Shown here piece after piece: positions 17,412 through 26,480 of a DNA stretch of 64,000 nt. The translations under genes were made by a program, and so were the position numbers. Position 1 is the first letter of the stretch; each line of letters starts with the position of its first letter. Source of the DNA: an uncultured Flammeovirgaceae bacterium (GTDB lineage: Bacteria; Bacteroidota; Bacteroidia; Cytophagales; Cyclobacteriaceae); NCBI GenBank assembly GCA_937883755.1, contig CAKZYA010000046.1:27061-91060 (forward strand). Reading direction: 5' to 3'. The notes beneath the pieces were generated by a model. It was not told where the DNA came from, made no database searches, and saw nothing but the letters and a program-made list of their open reading frames with translations.

Positions 17412-18938
17412 ATGAATAAGAAAGCCATTTTAATGATACTCGACGGCTGGGGCATTGCCGAAAACCCGGAAGTATCGGCAGTAGATCAAGCCAATACTCC
17501 CTTTGTAGATTCTTTGTATGACAAATACGCCAACAGTCAACTGCAAGCTTCGGGTAAGGCCGTGGGACTACCCGAAGGACAGATGGGTAATTCAGAAGTA
17601 GGCCATATGAATTTGGGAGCGGGCCGTATTGTTTACCAAATGCTAGAGCGTATCAACACAGCGATTGAAGAGGGTGAACTGAAGGAGAAACAACCGTTGC
17701 AAGATGCCTTTAAGTACGCTAAAGAAAATGACAAGCAAGTTCACTTCATTGGATTGGTTTCTGACGGAGGAGTACACTCTCATATTAATCATCTGAAAGG
17801 ATTATGTTCCGCCGCATCGGAAGCCGGAGTAGAGAAAGTATTTGTCCATGCATTTACCGACGGGCGTGATACCGACCCCAAAGCCGGCAAACGTTACCTA
17901 GAAGATGTAGAACAGCATATGGCTGAAACCACCGGGAAAGTGGCTACCGTAATTGGCCGCTACTACGCAATGGATCGGGACAAACGCTGGGAACGTACCA
18001 AGTTAGCTTACGATGCTTTGGTGCACGGTAAAGGTCGCGAGATTGAGAGTGCCGCCAAGGGTGTTCAGCAATCGTACGACGATAATACAACTGATGAGTT
18101 TATTAAGCCCATAGTGGTGGTGGAGAACGGCGAGCCCGTGGCCAAGATAGAAGAAGGCGACGTAGTGTTGTCGTTCAACTTTCGTACCGATCGGGCTAGG
18201 CAGATTACGGTGGCGCTAACGCAAAAGAACTTTCCGGAGCAGGAAATGAAGCCATTGGATTTGCATTACCTTACCATGACCGAGTACGACGACACTTTCC
18301 AAAAAGTAGATATTCTGTTCGATAATAAACCTATTGACCGGGTGCTAGGGGAAATTTTAGCGGAAAATGGCAAAAAGCAGATTCGGATTGCCGAAACTGA
18401 GAAATATCCGCATGTAACCTTTTTCTTTAATTGCGGAAGAGAGCAGGAGTTTGATGGAGAAGAGCGCATCATGTGCCCCTCGCCTAAAGTAGCTACCTAC
18501 GATCTGCAACCCGAAATGAGTGCTTACGATATCCGAGATGCAATCGTTCCCAAGATAAAAGAGGGTGACGTAGATTTCATCTGCCTCAACTTTGCTAACC
18601 CCGATATGGTAGGCCACACCGGCGATTTTGATGCCGCCATGAAAGCCTGCGAAACGGTAGATGAATGCGCTAAAGACGTACTCACCACCGCCTTGGAAAA
18701 TGGCTACGCTGCTATCGTAATCGCTGACCACGGCAATGCTGACTGTATGAAAAATCCCGATGGCTCACCCCACACTCAACATACTACCGTACCCGTTCCC
18801 TGCTTTATGGTAGATAATGATTACCAGGGCAAACTAAACAACGGCAAACTGGGTGATATTGCTCCCACTGTTCTGGAAATTATGGGATTGGAGCAACCCG
18901 AAGAAATGACTGGAAAATCATTGTTGTCGGGAAAGTGA
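17412..18938 (+). CDS. gpmI: 2,3-bisphosphoglycerate-independent phosphoglycerate mutase
   Basis: A 508-residue glycolytic enzyme interconverting 3- and 2-phosphoglycerate in the cytoplasm with Mn. Full-length for the family. Signatures: ILDGWGIAENPE with the metal Asp; catalytic Ser61 in QMGNSEVGHMNLGAGR; the phosphatase-like insertion with DGGVHSH, HAFTDGRDTDP and YYAMDRDKRWER; RTDRARQI; then CLNFANPDMVGHTGD and IADHGNAD carrying the second set of metal ligands; and HTQHTTVPVP at the C-terminus. The next gene starts 19 bases downstream on the same strand, so read-through is likely. Confidence 0.97.
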   Translation: MNKKAILMILDGWGIAENPEVSAVDQANTPFVDSLYDKYANSQLQASGKAVGLPEGQMGNSEVGHMNLGAGRIVYQMLERINTAIEEGELKEKQPLQDAFKYAKENDKQVHFIGLVSDGGVHSHINHLKGLCSAASEAGVEKVFVHAFTDGRDTDPKAGKRYLEDVEQHMAETTGKVATVIGRYYAMDRDKRWERTKLAYDALVHGKGREIESAAKGVQQSYDDNTTDEFIKPIVVVENGEPVAKIEEGDVVLSFNFRTDRARQITVALTQKNFPEQEMKPLDLHYLTMTEYDDTFQKVDILFDNKPIDRVLGEILAENGKKQIRIAETEKYPHVTFFFNCGREQEFDGEERIMCPSPKVATYDLQPEMSAYDIRDAIVPKIKEGDVDFICLNFANPDMVGHTGDFDAAMKACETVDECAKDVLTTALENGYAAIVIADHGNADCMKNPDGSPHTQHTTVPVPCFMVDNDYQGKLNNGKLGDIAPTVLEIMGLEQPEEMTGKSLLSGK

Positions 18939-18957
18939 TAATCAGAAAAGTTATGTC

Positions 18958-19635
18958 GTGAGAAAATACCTAATCATCATTTGTCTATTCCTGTTTGGCG
19001 CATGTCGTGACGATGAAGAAAATGTGTACCGCCCTTGCGACCAAGAAATATTTAACCGCTGCCCTGGAAGTGGGGACGATTCGTTCTGTACACTAGGATA
19101 TAAATGGGGAGGCAGCAATCCTTATGAAAATGCAGGTCGTAGTATATCTGGGCCTGCTATCGCGGGAGGAACAGTAACGTACGCCTTCCAAGATGAAGGA
19201 TACAAGTTTAGCACCCATTCTCAAAGCGGATTAGTCAGCCAGTCGATTAACAGTTTATCCAGTTGTGGGAAAGAGAAAATTCGAGAAGCCTTTGCGAAAT
19301 GGGAGGCCGTAGCAAACATCTCTTTTGAAGAGATTGAAGACCCTGAAATCAGCGATATCAAGATTATTGTAGCTGATATTGAGCAAGGTGGATTAGGGTA
19401 TCCCGCCTATGTGGGCTCCCCTTGCGAAGACATTGCGGGTCAGATGATTTTTAATATTCCGATACGTGGTACCTGTGATAGATTTCTGAACTTAGCCTTG
19501 CACGAGATTGGTCACGTACTTGGACTTGGGCACGTAGGTAGCCAGAACATCATGAATCCTGATTGGAACGATAATATAACTGATCTGCAAACCGGTGATA
19601 TTGCAGGAGTTCAATCGATCTACGGTACTAAGTAA
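18958..19635 (+). CDS. Matrixin-like (M10) zinc metalloprotease lipoprotein
   Basis: A 225-residue exported lipoprotein, GTG start (the ATG at 18953 is out of frame and stops at once). The lipobox is FGAC (Cys16). The catalytic zinc site is HEIGHVLGLGHV, followed by the Met-turn-like NIMNP, matching the metzincin/matrixin pattern HExxHxxGxxH...M. An upstream EKIREAFAKWEAVANISFEEI is the usual matrixin helix/strand region. Six additional cysteines after the lipidated one suggest disulfides. There is no hemopexin or sorting domain, and no obvious cysteine-switch propeptide. Its likely role is protein turnover at the cell envelope; substrate unknown. It lies 19 bases after gpmI. Confidence 0.83.
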   Translation: MRKYLIIICLFLFGACRDDEENVYRPCDQEIFNRCPGSGDDSFCTLGYKWGGSNPYENAGRSISGPAIAGGTVTYAFQDEGYKFSTHSQSGLVSQSINSLSSCGKEKIREAFAKWEAVANISFEEIEDPEISDIKIIVADIEQGGLGYPAYVGSPCEDIAGQMIFNIPIRGTCDRFLNLALHEIGHVLGLGHVGSQNIMNPDWNDNITDLQTGDIAGVQSIYGTK

Positions 19636-19641
19636 AGTAAC

Positions 19642-20187
19642 ATGAAACTTCATCGTATCTCATCCGCCGCTACACTCTCGCAACATGAACAGGTAGCTAC
19701 CATAACTCAGGAATTAGTCAACCAAAAAGCCCAGGATGCTCGCGATAGTGACCGAAAGCGTAATATCCATGTGCTACATACCGGGGACGAAGATACCTTA
19801 CAGCGAATGCTTAATGCCTTTCAGCCGGGTACTTACGTAGCTCCGCATCGGCACGTAGCAGTACCTAAAGCGGAAATGGTGCTAGTCATCCAAGGTAGTT
19901 TGGGGTTTGTTCGCTTTGCCGACGATGGCACCTATGAGCCGGAAGACTTCATTTATATAAATCCGAAAGAAGGCTTGCTGGGAGTAGATTATCGGGCGGG
20001 AGTATGGCATACCTTCATTGCGCTAGAACCCGACACCGTAGTACTAGAAGTAAAACCCGGACCCTACGATGCTGCTACCGATAAAGAGTTTGCCCCCTGG
20101 GCTCCGCAAGAAGGCGAAGCTGGTACTGCTGCGTATCTAGCTAAGCTAGAAGGTGAGTTTCGTAAGTACTTTAAATTACTAACCTGA
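19642..20187 (+). CDS. WbuC family cupin-fold metalloprotein
   Basis: A 181-residue cytoplasmic cupin. The N-terminal part (AQDARDSDRKRNIHVLH) and the metal-binding stretch GTYVAPHRHV...KAEMVLVIQGS match WbuC-type proteins, which are often near O-antigen or sugar genes elsewhere, though their reaction is not established. The second cupin motif is GVWHTFIAL. The metal ligands would be His in PHRH, the Glu and the later His. It lies 6 bases behind the metalloprotease gene and probably shares its transcript. There are no polysaccharide genes nearby, so the context does not help with function. Confidence 0.8.
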   Translation: MKLHRISSAATLSQHEQVATITQELVNQKAQDARDSDRKRNIHVLHTGDEDTLQRMLNAFQPGTYVAPHRHVAVPKAEMVLVIQGSLGFVRFADDGTYEPEDFIYINPKEGLLGVDYRAGVWHTFIALEPDTVVLEVKPGPYDAATDKEFAPWAPQEGEAGTAAYLAKLEGEFRKYFKLLT

Positions 20188-20198
20188 ACATGACAAGT

Positions 20199-21689
20199 CT
20201 ACTCTTCCCCATCCAACGAAGGCAAATCGGCACTATTGAAAAAGCTAGACTCTTTCATCACCTCCTCAACCTCTTCGCTTTTGCGGGGAGCAGCATCGGA
20301 AAGCAATTCGTAGCCATCTTCAGTTACTAAGAAATCATCTTCAATCCGCACCGGAATATCCCACCACTTGGGGTCGCAGGGGCTGCCTTCGGGAATGTAG
20401 ATGCCTGGTTCAATCGTAATCACCATATTGGCACGTAGCGTATCGTAATTGCCTTTATCGTGTACATCCAGGCCTATGTGGTGGCAGCAACCATGGGGGT
20501 AGTAGCGATTGCGTCCGGTAGCCGGATTAATCATATCTTCTTTCTCTAAGCTTTTGAAAATACCCAAGTCCACTAAGCCTTGATTAACCACTTCGGCAGT
20601 CGCTTGGTAAATTTCTTTGAAGGTAGCTCCCGCTCGGCAAACAGCCATACCCGCTTCCTGTGCTTTATATACTAAGTCATATATAGTTTTTTGCTCTTTG
20701 GTAAATTTTCCGTTCACCGGAATAGTGCGGGTCACATCGGCGGTGTAACCGTGGTACTCGGCACCCAGATCCATCAGAATCAGTTCGCCGTCTTCGATTT
20801 CAGGTTTATAATTTTCAATGTAGTGCAGTACGCAGCCGTTGTGCCCCGCTCCCACAATACTGGGGTAACCTTCGTACTCGGCTCGATACTTCTTATAAAT
20901 AAACTCGTGCATTCCCTGCACTTCTAGCTCTGACATACCCGGGCGTATCGCTTTCATCACCTCTTTTTGTCCCAATGCTGAGATCTTGGCTGCCTTACGA
21001 AGCAAATCTAGTTCTTCGGCGGTTTTGATACCCCGTAATTCCTGCATCAGGCTGTCCAGCATTCTAGTATTTAAATTATTTTGTTCAGGCTCTAACCCCA
21101 AAATTTGGGAGTAGTTCTTAGGATAGCGGGCTTTTCGTCTGAATGCCAAAATCAGGTCGTGCAAGTCACCTTTCTCTTTTATGTCCCGCACATCATTATG
21201 AAAATCGTAGAACAGCACTTGGTCAAACTTAGAGAAGTCAATCGGAAGATCGGCGAACTCAGTCCCTTCGTAGGCTACTGAAAACCCTAGTTCGGTCTTA
21301 GCCCCTTCTTTACCCATCCGGGCACCATCGTATAGTTCTTGCAAAGCATTACGCTGACGAACAATAATCAACTCATCGGTACGCTGACCATTAATACGCT
21401 GCTTGTCCTTAAATAAAAGTAGTACCGAATGTGGCTCGCGGTGCCCGGTTAGATAGTAAAAATTTGGGTCTTGATGATAAACGTAATTTACATCATTAGC
21501 TCGGTTTCGTACCGGATTGGAAAAAACAACTGCTACTGAGTTTTCTGGCATCTTCGCCCGCAACGCTTCCCGCCGCTCTTGGTGGAAATCTGATGAGAGC
21601 AGATCATCGGGTAGATTCTTGTTTTGGGCAAACCCTGAGAATGCAGTCAGAACTAACAATATGATAAGTAAAGGAAGATTGTTTCTCAT
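20199..21689 (-). CDS. Exported Xaa-Pro aminopeptidase (M24B)
   Basis: A 496-residue metallopeptidase (start at 21689, MRNNLPLLIILL; a further in-frame start 7 codons upstream is less likely because the signal peptide fits better from here). It has a signal peptide ending FAQ, an N-terminal aminopeptidase P domain (PNFYYLTGHREPHSVLLL) and a C-terminal pita-bread domain carrying the five metal ligands: LMDLGAEYHGYTADVTRTIP (two Asp), CCHHIGLDVHD (His), ITIEPGIYIP (Glu) and RIEDDFLVT (Glu). It removes N-terminal residues preceding proline, here in the periplasm. Convergent with the WbuC gene, with only 11 bases between stops. Confidence 0.92.
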   Translation of the reverse strand: MRNNLPLLIILLVLTAFSGFAQNKNLPDDLLSSDFHQERREALRAKMPENSVAVVFSNPVRNRANDVNYVYHQDPNFYYLTGHREPHSVLLLFKDKQRINGQRTDELIIVRQRNALQELYDGARMGKEGAKTELGFSVAYEGTEFADLPIDFSKFDQVLFYDFHNDVRDIKEKGDLHDLILAFRRKARYPKNYSQILGLEPEQNNLNTRMLDSLMQELRGIKTAEELDLLRKAAKISALGQKEVMKAIRPGMSELEVQGMHEFIYKKYRAEYEGYPSIVGAGHNGCVLHYIENYKPEIEDGELILMDLGAEYHGYTADVTRTIPVNGKFTKEQKTIYDLVYKAQEAGMAVCRAGATFKEIYQATAEVVNQGLVDLGIFKSLEKEDMINPATGRNRYYPHGCCHHIGLDVHDKGNYDTLRANMVITIEPGIYIPEGSPCDPKWWDIPVRIEDDFLVTEDGYELLSDAAPRKSEEVEEVMKESSFFNSADLPSLDGEE

Positions 21690-21819
21690 AGTTAAAAGAC
21701 ATTCAGTCAATAAAAATACGACTTTTCGGACGAACTATAGTAAGCGACCCTATTTGCTGCGTCGTGCATGGCTATCACTAGTAGACACGAAGTTGAGCGT
21801 CCGGCTAAAACTGTAATTG

Positions 21820-22758
21820 CTAACGAATAACTGCCGAGGCGGAAGCTTCCTGATTCAGTGGCAGATCTATTTTTGAGCCAAAACGCTGGTTGATTGCCCG
21901 TAAGTGGTGATCAACCCCTATTTCGGAACCAGGAATAAAACCCGGAATGGTAATTACCTGCGCCAGCACCCCGTCTACTCCACGATGAATAACCCCTCGG
22001 GGCAGATACACTAAATCGCCTACCTGCAACTCGGTAGATTGCAGCAAATCATCTACTTCATCCGCTTGCACTGATTCGGGATCGATGATTTTATCGGTTT
22101 GGTTAGAGGTAATTAACCGGGCACCGGGCTGTACCATTTGTACTAAGTAAAACTCATCGAAGCCCCCTTCTACCGGATGGTAGTGGGTAAATGAATCGGT
22201 AATACGTACTCGGTGGGCATTGAGAGCATGGTAAACGTAAGGCCCTACCTCAGGCCTCCAAGTAAGCAGAATCCGACGGTATGCTCCGGTTTCAGTAGCG
22301 CAACCGCCGGGAGTATCAGTAATATTCTCGTCCCAATCGGGGCGAATAAAATGTGGGAATTCTTTCGGCAAGGGGTCGGGCACGGTAAAGACTACATAAT
22401 CGATCAAGCTATCGGTAGTCATGGTTTGTTGAGGCGGTAAGTAAATAATATCGCCTACGGAAATCTTAGATGATGGGCCTTCAGAAAATTGAGCCGTTCC
22501 ACCCCCTTGCTGTACAAAAGCCAGTCGGTAGCTTTCCGCCGAGGCGACTTCTTTTGTCTGACCGAAAAAATGTAAATCATAGCCTGGATTTCGCTTAACA
22601 AATGCTTCCCGTACTCCGGCTAATCCTTCAGCATCGCCCTGAGCGAGGTGGGCTACTTGCAAGTAGTCCGCTTTTTTAAGCACCGGAGGCTCGCTAAGTA
22701 TCGTCTTCATACCGACCAGAGAGGTAATTATAACTAATATGATTAGAATAGCTTTCAT
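21820..22758 (-). CDS. Exported double-cupin protein of unknown function
   Basis: A 312-residue protein with an N-terminal hydrophobic segment (AILIILVIITSLVGM) that is a signal peptide or anchor. It contains two cupin-like barrels. The first is degenerate at ~75-130 (SYRLAFVQQGGG, VGDIIYLPP). The second, at ~175-285, keeps plausible metal ligands (FTHYHPVEGGFDEFYLVQ, GDLVYLPRGVIHRG). I do not recognise a specific enzyme family; a sugar- or small-acid-binding cupin or dioxygenase relative is possible. It runs in the same direction as the Xaa-Pro aminopeptidase, 130 bases upstream of it, and may or may not share its transcript. Confidence 0.65.
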   Translation of the reverse strand: MKAILIILVIITSLVGMKTILSEPPVLKKADYLQVAHLAQGDAEGLAGVREAFVKRNPGYDLHFFGQTKEVASAESYRLAFVQQGGGTAQFSEGPSSKISVGDIIYLPPQQTMTTDSLIDYVVFTVPDPLPKEFPHFIRPDWDENITDTPGGCATETGAYRRILLTWRPEVGPYVYHALNAHRVRITDSFTHYHPVEGGFDEFYLVQMVQPGARLITSNQTDKIIDPESVQADEVDDLLQSTELQVGDLVYLPRGVIHRGVDGVLAQVITIPGFIPGSEIGVDHHLRAINQRFGSKIDLPLNQEASASAVIR

Positions 22759-22866
22759 AAAAAATGGTGTTTATCAGCAAATTACAAAAAACTGTTAGCG
22801 GATTCAATTCTTTCCGTAAATAGCAAACGACTGACTTTCTTAACAATTACACAACGAGGTTCTCCA

Positions 22867-22895
22867 TTTATTAACGCTTAATTAGATTACATTTG
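22867..22895 (+). promoter_or_regulatory. Bacteroidota-type promoter for the nuclease/lamin-tail gene
   Basis: TACATTTG (22888-22895) matches TAnnTTTG exactly. A near-consensus TTTA (22867-22870) lies 17 bases upstream. The start codon is about 40 bases downstream of the -7 box. Confidence 0.45.
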
Positions 22896-22935
22896 GTATA
22901 GATAATCGACCAACAAATAAATCAACCTTATAGAT

Positions 22936-24207
22936 ATGCCCTACCGACTGATTAAAGGCGAATTTCACGTTCATTATCCCGATCTTCCGCTTTCGGGGCC
23001 AGAACCTGACGGTGATACTATAAAGTTCCTACCCGACAATCCTAGCTTAGTAGATGCTCTCAGCACTGCCGGGCGAGGCGCAGCTTTTAACCGTCGGGGT
23101 ATGATTAACCTTCGGTTTGAAGGAATTGATGCATTAGAAACCCACTTTGGTGAGAGTCACCAGAACTTGAACTGGGCAGAAGCAGCTCGCGATGAGCTTC
23201 TGGCTCGGATTGGCTTTACCAATATTGAGTTCGCTGAGCGCAATCCAAATAAAATTGCATCTATCGATAATCATCCGCAACGAGGCTACGTATTGGCCAA
23301 TAACCTAGATACCTTCGGTCGGATTATCGCATTTGTGTACGCTGGAGATGCCCAGCAAGTAGACGGTGCCCAACTTTTTATTGAAGAAGCACACGTAGAA
23401 GCCAGTCTAAACTACCAACTGCTGGAAGCTGGTTTAGCCTATCCAGCATTCTACACTTCGCTTCCGGCTGACTTACGGATAATTCTAGCTCAACTGGTTC
23501 GGGATAAACGACAGGAAGGAACAGGATTATGGCCAGAGGCAACTGCTAATACGCAGCAGACGGCAAGTTTTACCGAAGGCTTGGCCGAAATGGAAGAACT
23601 GGTACTGTGGCCTAAGCTATTCCGACGGCTGGTTTCTTATGTTGGTACTGGATTTACTACACTCGCTCAACTTGATACCTGGCTACGCGAAGACCCAGTA
23701 AACCGTGATGACCGGGTACTACTGCCTAGCGGAGAACTCGGCAATATGCATGATATAATTGATGTAGTAGCTCCTTTGCAATTGCGGATGAACTATGAGC
23801 CGGAAGATTTAGTCATTGTACCCGATGGTGAAATCGTGCTGCCTCTACCACCTCCAGTAAAACCCAGTATTGGTAAAAATATCCGCATCGTGGCAGCATT
23901 GGTCAACCCCGGAGGGAAGGAAACCGGAGAGGAACGAGTGACCTTGCTTAATGTAAGTCCGCACGATCAAGATATTAGGGGTTGGACGATAGCTGATGGT
24001 ATAAGTAAATCTGCCCCGCTAACCGAGCTATTAAATTCTGATATAATCGCTGCTGGGGATGTAGCCCAGGTCACACTGGATTCCCGCGTAAGACTCAACA
24101 ATACTGGGGATACCATCACGCTATTTGATAGTAACAGCCGTATGATCGATCAGATTTCGTACACTCGTAAGGAAGGGCAGGAAGAGGGGGTTACGCTGGT
24201 GTTTTAG
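22936..24207 (+). CDS. SNase-like nuclease fused to a lamin-tail domain
   Basis: A 423-residue protein. The N-terminal ~200 residues resemble staphylococcal-nuclease/thermonuclease domains: PDGDTIKFLP, then INLRFEGIDALETH (the R...E pair of the active site), FGRIIAFVYAG with the second Arg, and LLEAGLAYPAFY. The middle (~215-310) is unrecognised. Residues ~315-423 look like a lamin-tail/LTD beta-sandwich (VNPGGKETGEERVTLLN, DIRGWTIADG, VTLDSRVRLNNTGDTITLFD, MIDQISYT). There is no signal peptide at the start I see, although such proteins are usually exported. The target may be DNA or RNA. Monocistronic. Confidence 0.8.
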   Translation: MPYRLIKGEFHVHYPDLPLSGPEPDGDTIKFLPDNPSLVDALSTAGRGAAFNRRGMINLRFEGIDALETHFGESHQNLNWAEAARDELLARIGFTNIEFAERNPNKIASIDNHPQRGYVLANNLDTFGRIIAFVYAGDAQQVDGAQLFIEEAHVEASLNYQLLEAGLAYPAFYTSLPADLRIILAQLVRDKRQEGTGLWPEATANTQQTASFTEGLAEMEELVLWPKLFRRLVSYVGTGFTTLAQLDTWLREDPVNRDDRVLLPSGELGNMHDIIDVVAPLQLRMNYEPEDLVIVPDGEIVLPLPPPVKPSIGKNIRIVAALVNPGGKETGEERVTLLNVSPHDQDIRGWTIADGISKSAPLTELLNSDIIAAGDVAQVTLDSRVRLNNTGDTITLFDSNSRMIDQISYTRKEGQEEGVTLVF

Positions 24208-24381
24208 CTATATCTTATCTTACCACCAGAGTACTTAAGGCATGAGAAGAAATTTTGATTTTCTTTTTAATACCAAAGAAACTTCCGAAATCTTTTTGTG
24301 GAAAGACGTAACGCTTGGTATCAATCGTACTCCTTTCCCCACTTTTTAGTATTTTAGGCGTTTGTACCAAAGAATTAGTTG

Positions 24382-25857
24382 ATGTCTTCTAATATAAGAC
24401 GAGCACCTACCTTAACCGAATCTGTTATTCCAATCGCTTTTTTGCTTCCCCTGCTGGCAGTAAATGTGTATGTGTACGATAGCGATTCTACCTACGGACC
24501 TAACCAAATTGCCCTCATTATCTCGGCAGCGGTAGCGGCACTCATTGCGCTGCGAACGGGCATTGTCTGGCATAGCTTACGCGACGGCATTGTGAAGAGC
24601 ATCAGTTCTGCCATGTCGGCTATGCTAATTTTACTGTTGATTGGTTCATTAGCCGGAACCTGGATGTTAAGCGGTATTGTTCCAGCTATGATTTACTACG
24701 GCTTACAGATTCTGAACCCTACGATCTTTCTGTTTGCCGCATGTATTGTTTGTGCCATTGTTTCGGTAGCTACGGGTAGTAGCTGGTCAACCGTTGCTAC
24801 TGTCGGAATCGCACTGCTAGGCATCGGAACTACCTTGGGTTTATCACCGGGCGTAATTGGCGGGGCGATTATTTCAGGGGCTTATTTTGGTGATAAAATG
24901 TCGCCCCTTTCTGATACTACCAATTTAGCTCCGGCTATGGCCGGAACGGATTTGTTTACCCACATCCGTTACATGACTTATACGACTATTCCCTCTATCA
25001 CCATTTCGCTAATTATTTTTCTAATTATCGGGTTTACAGCGGATAATAGCGTGGCTGGCAGCGGAACGCAAGAGGTTTTATCAGCGCTGGATAATGCGTT
25101 CAATATTAATGGTTTGTTGTTCATTGTACCCGTAGTAGTCATCGGTATGATTGTGAAGAAGGTACCCGCCTTGCCCGCTTTGTTAGCCGGGACGTTACTT
25201 GGAGGTTTATTTGCTATTATCTTTCAACCCCAGGCTATTGCCCAAGTGAGTGGACAAAGTGGAATCATGGGTACATACATTGCGGTGATGAAAGCGATGT
25301 ACACTGATGTTAGTATCACTACGGATAACGAGATGGTGAACGGGCTACTATCCACCGGAGGCATGGCTGGTATGCTAAACACTATTTGGCTTATTATCTG
25401 TGCTATGATCTTCGGAGGGGTAATGGAATCAGCCGGAATGCTGAAACGGATTACACAGTCCATTATTCAGTTTGCTAACTCCACTGGCTCACTCATTGCT
25501 TCTACTGCTTTTACCTCTATCTTCTTTAACGTTACAGCTTCGGATCAGTACCTAGCTATTGTTGTGCCCGGACGGATGTTCTCGCAAACCTACCGAGACC
25601 GGGGGTTAAAACCTAGGGTGCTCAGCCGAACGCTAGAAGATTCGGGTACAGTAACTTCGGTATTAATTCCCTGGAACACCTGCGGAGCTACTCAGGCCGC
25701 TGTGCTGGGAGTGGCTACACTATCGTATGCCCCATTTGCATTTTTCTGTATTCTCAGCCCGATTATGACCATTCTCTTCGGATTTTTAAACTTTAAAATT
25801 GCCCGCTACCAACCCGGTGAGTTAGAGAGTGAGGAACAAGAAAAAGTGACCGCATGA
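24382..25857 (+). CDS. nhaC: Na+/H+ antiporter, NhaC family
   Basis: A 491-residue inner-membrane antiporter with ~11-12 hydrophobic segments. I start at the ATG at 24382 rather than the TTG one codon earlier. NhaC-type motifs: ATGSSWSTVATVGIALLGIG, GAIISGAYFGDKMSPLSDTTNLAP (acidic residues and Ser/Thr-rich loop), and the repeat-related FFNVTASDQYLAIVVPGRMF and LEDSGTVTSVLIPWNTCGATQ in the second half. It exchanges sodium for protons; malate/lactate-type exchange also occurs in the family and cannot be excluded. Its last 4 bases overlap the start of the downstream exonuclease gene. Confidence 0.92.
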   Translation: MSSNIRRAPTLTESVIPIAFLLPLLAVNVYVYDSDSTYGPNQIALIISAAVAALIALRTGIVWHSLRDGIVKSISSAMSAMLILLLIGSLAGTWMLSGIVPAMIYYGLQILNPTIFLFAACIVCAIVSVATGSSWSTVATVGIALLGIGTTLGLSPGVIGGAIISGAYFGDKMSPLSDTTNLAPAMAGTDLFTHIRYMTYTTIPSITISLIIFLIIGFTADNSVAGSGTQEVLSALDNAFNINGLLFIVPVVVIGMIVKKVPALPALLAGTLLGGLFAIIFQPQAIAQVSGQSGIMGTYIAVMKAMYTDVSITTDNEMVNGLLSTGGMAGMLNTIWLIICAMIFGGVMESAGMLKRITQSIIQFANSTGSLIASTAFTSIFFNVTASDQYLAIVVPGRMFSQTYRDRGLKPRVLSRTLEDSGTVTSVLIPWNTCGATQAAVLGVATLSYAPFAFFCILSPIMTILFGFLNFKIARYQPGELESEEQEKVTA

Positions 25858-26462
25858 CATTTTCTAAGCACATTACTAAAGAAGAAATTAATGAGTTGCC
25901 CTTACAGAAGTATGAGGGCAAAATTGTACTAGTAACCGATGCGGATAAGCAAGAAGAAGTTTTTGAGGAAATAAAAGATCAGGAAATAGTGGGCTTCGAT
26001 ACTGAAGCCCGACCATCATTTAAACGGGGGATACGCTACGATACTTCTTTGCTGCAACTGGCGGTACCCAACAAAACGTACATCATTCGTTTAAACTACA
26101 CCGGGCTTAGCCCAGCCTTTACTGATTTCTTCGCTAATCCTCAGATCAAGAAAGTAGGCATCAGCATTAAAGATGACCTGAAAGATTTACGAAAGCTATG
26201 TGCCAAGCATCATCTTCAATTCACCTCAGAAAATGTACTAGATTTGAATGATGCTGCTAAGCGACTGGATGTAAACCACGCCGGAGTACGACGCTTGACG
26301 GCTATTTTCCTCGGTTTTCGCGTTTCCAAGGCCCAACAAACCTCTAATTGGGAGAACCCTAAACTAACCGAACCCCAGTTGCGCTACGCGGCTACCGATG
26401 CTTGGGTGTGTTTAGAAATTTATCGCAAACTTGAGAGTACGGGTTATGTCAACAGTCAATAA
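25854..26462 (+). CDS. RNase D-like 3'-5' exonuclease domain protein
   Basis: A 202-residue protein with a DEDD-type exonuclease fold: Exo I IVGFDTEARPSF (D, E), Exo II region VGISIKDDLKDL (D), and Exo III LRYAATDAWVCLEIYRKL with YxxxD, so DEDDy class. No HRDC domain is present, unlike full-length RNase D; such short versions are common in Bacteroidota. Likely to trim structured RNA or DNA 3' ends. The start overlaps the nhaC stop by 4 bases (ATGA), which indicates translational coupling although the functions look unrelated. Confidence 0.88.
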   Translation: MTFSKHITKEEINELPLQKYEGKIVLVTDADKQEEVFEEIKDQEIVGFDTEARPSFKRGIRYDTSLLQLAVPNKTYIIRLNYTGLSPAFTDFFANPQIKKVGISIKDDLKDLRKLCAKHHLQFTSENVLDLNDAAKRLDVNHAGVRRLTAIFLGFRVSKAQQTSNWENPKLTEPQLRYAATDAWVCLEIYRKLESTGYVNSQ

Positions 26463-26480
26463 AGGAAAACCTGTGGACTA

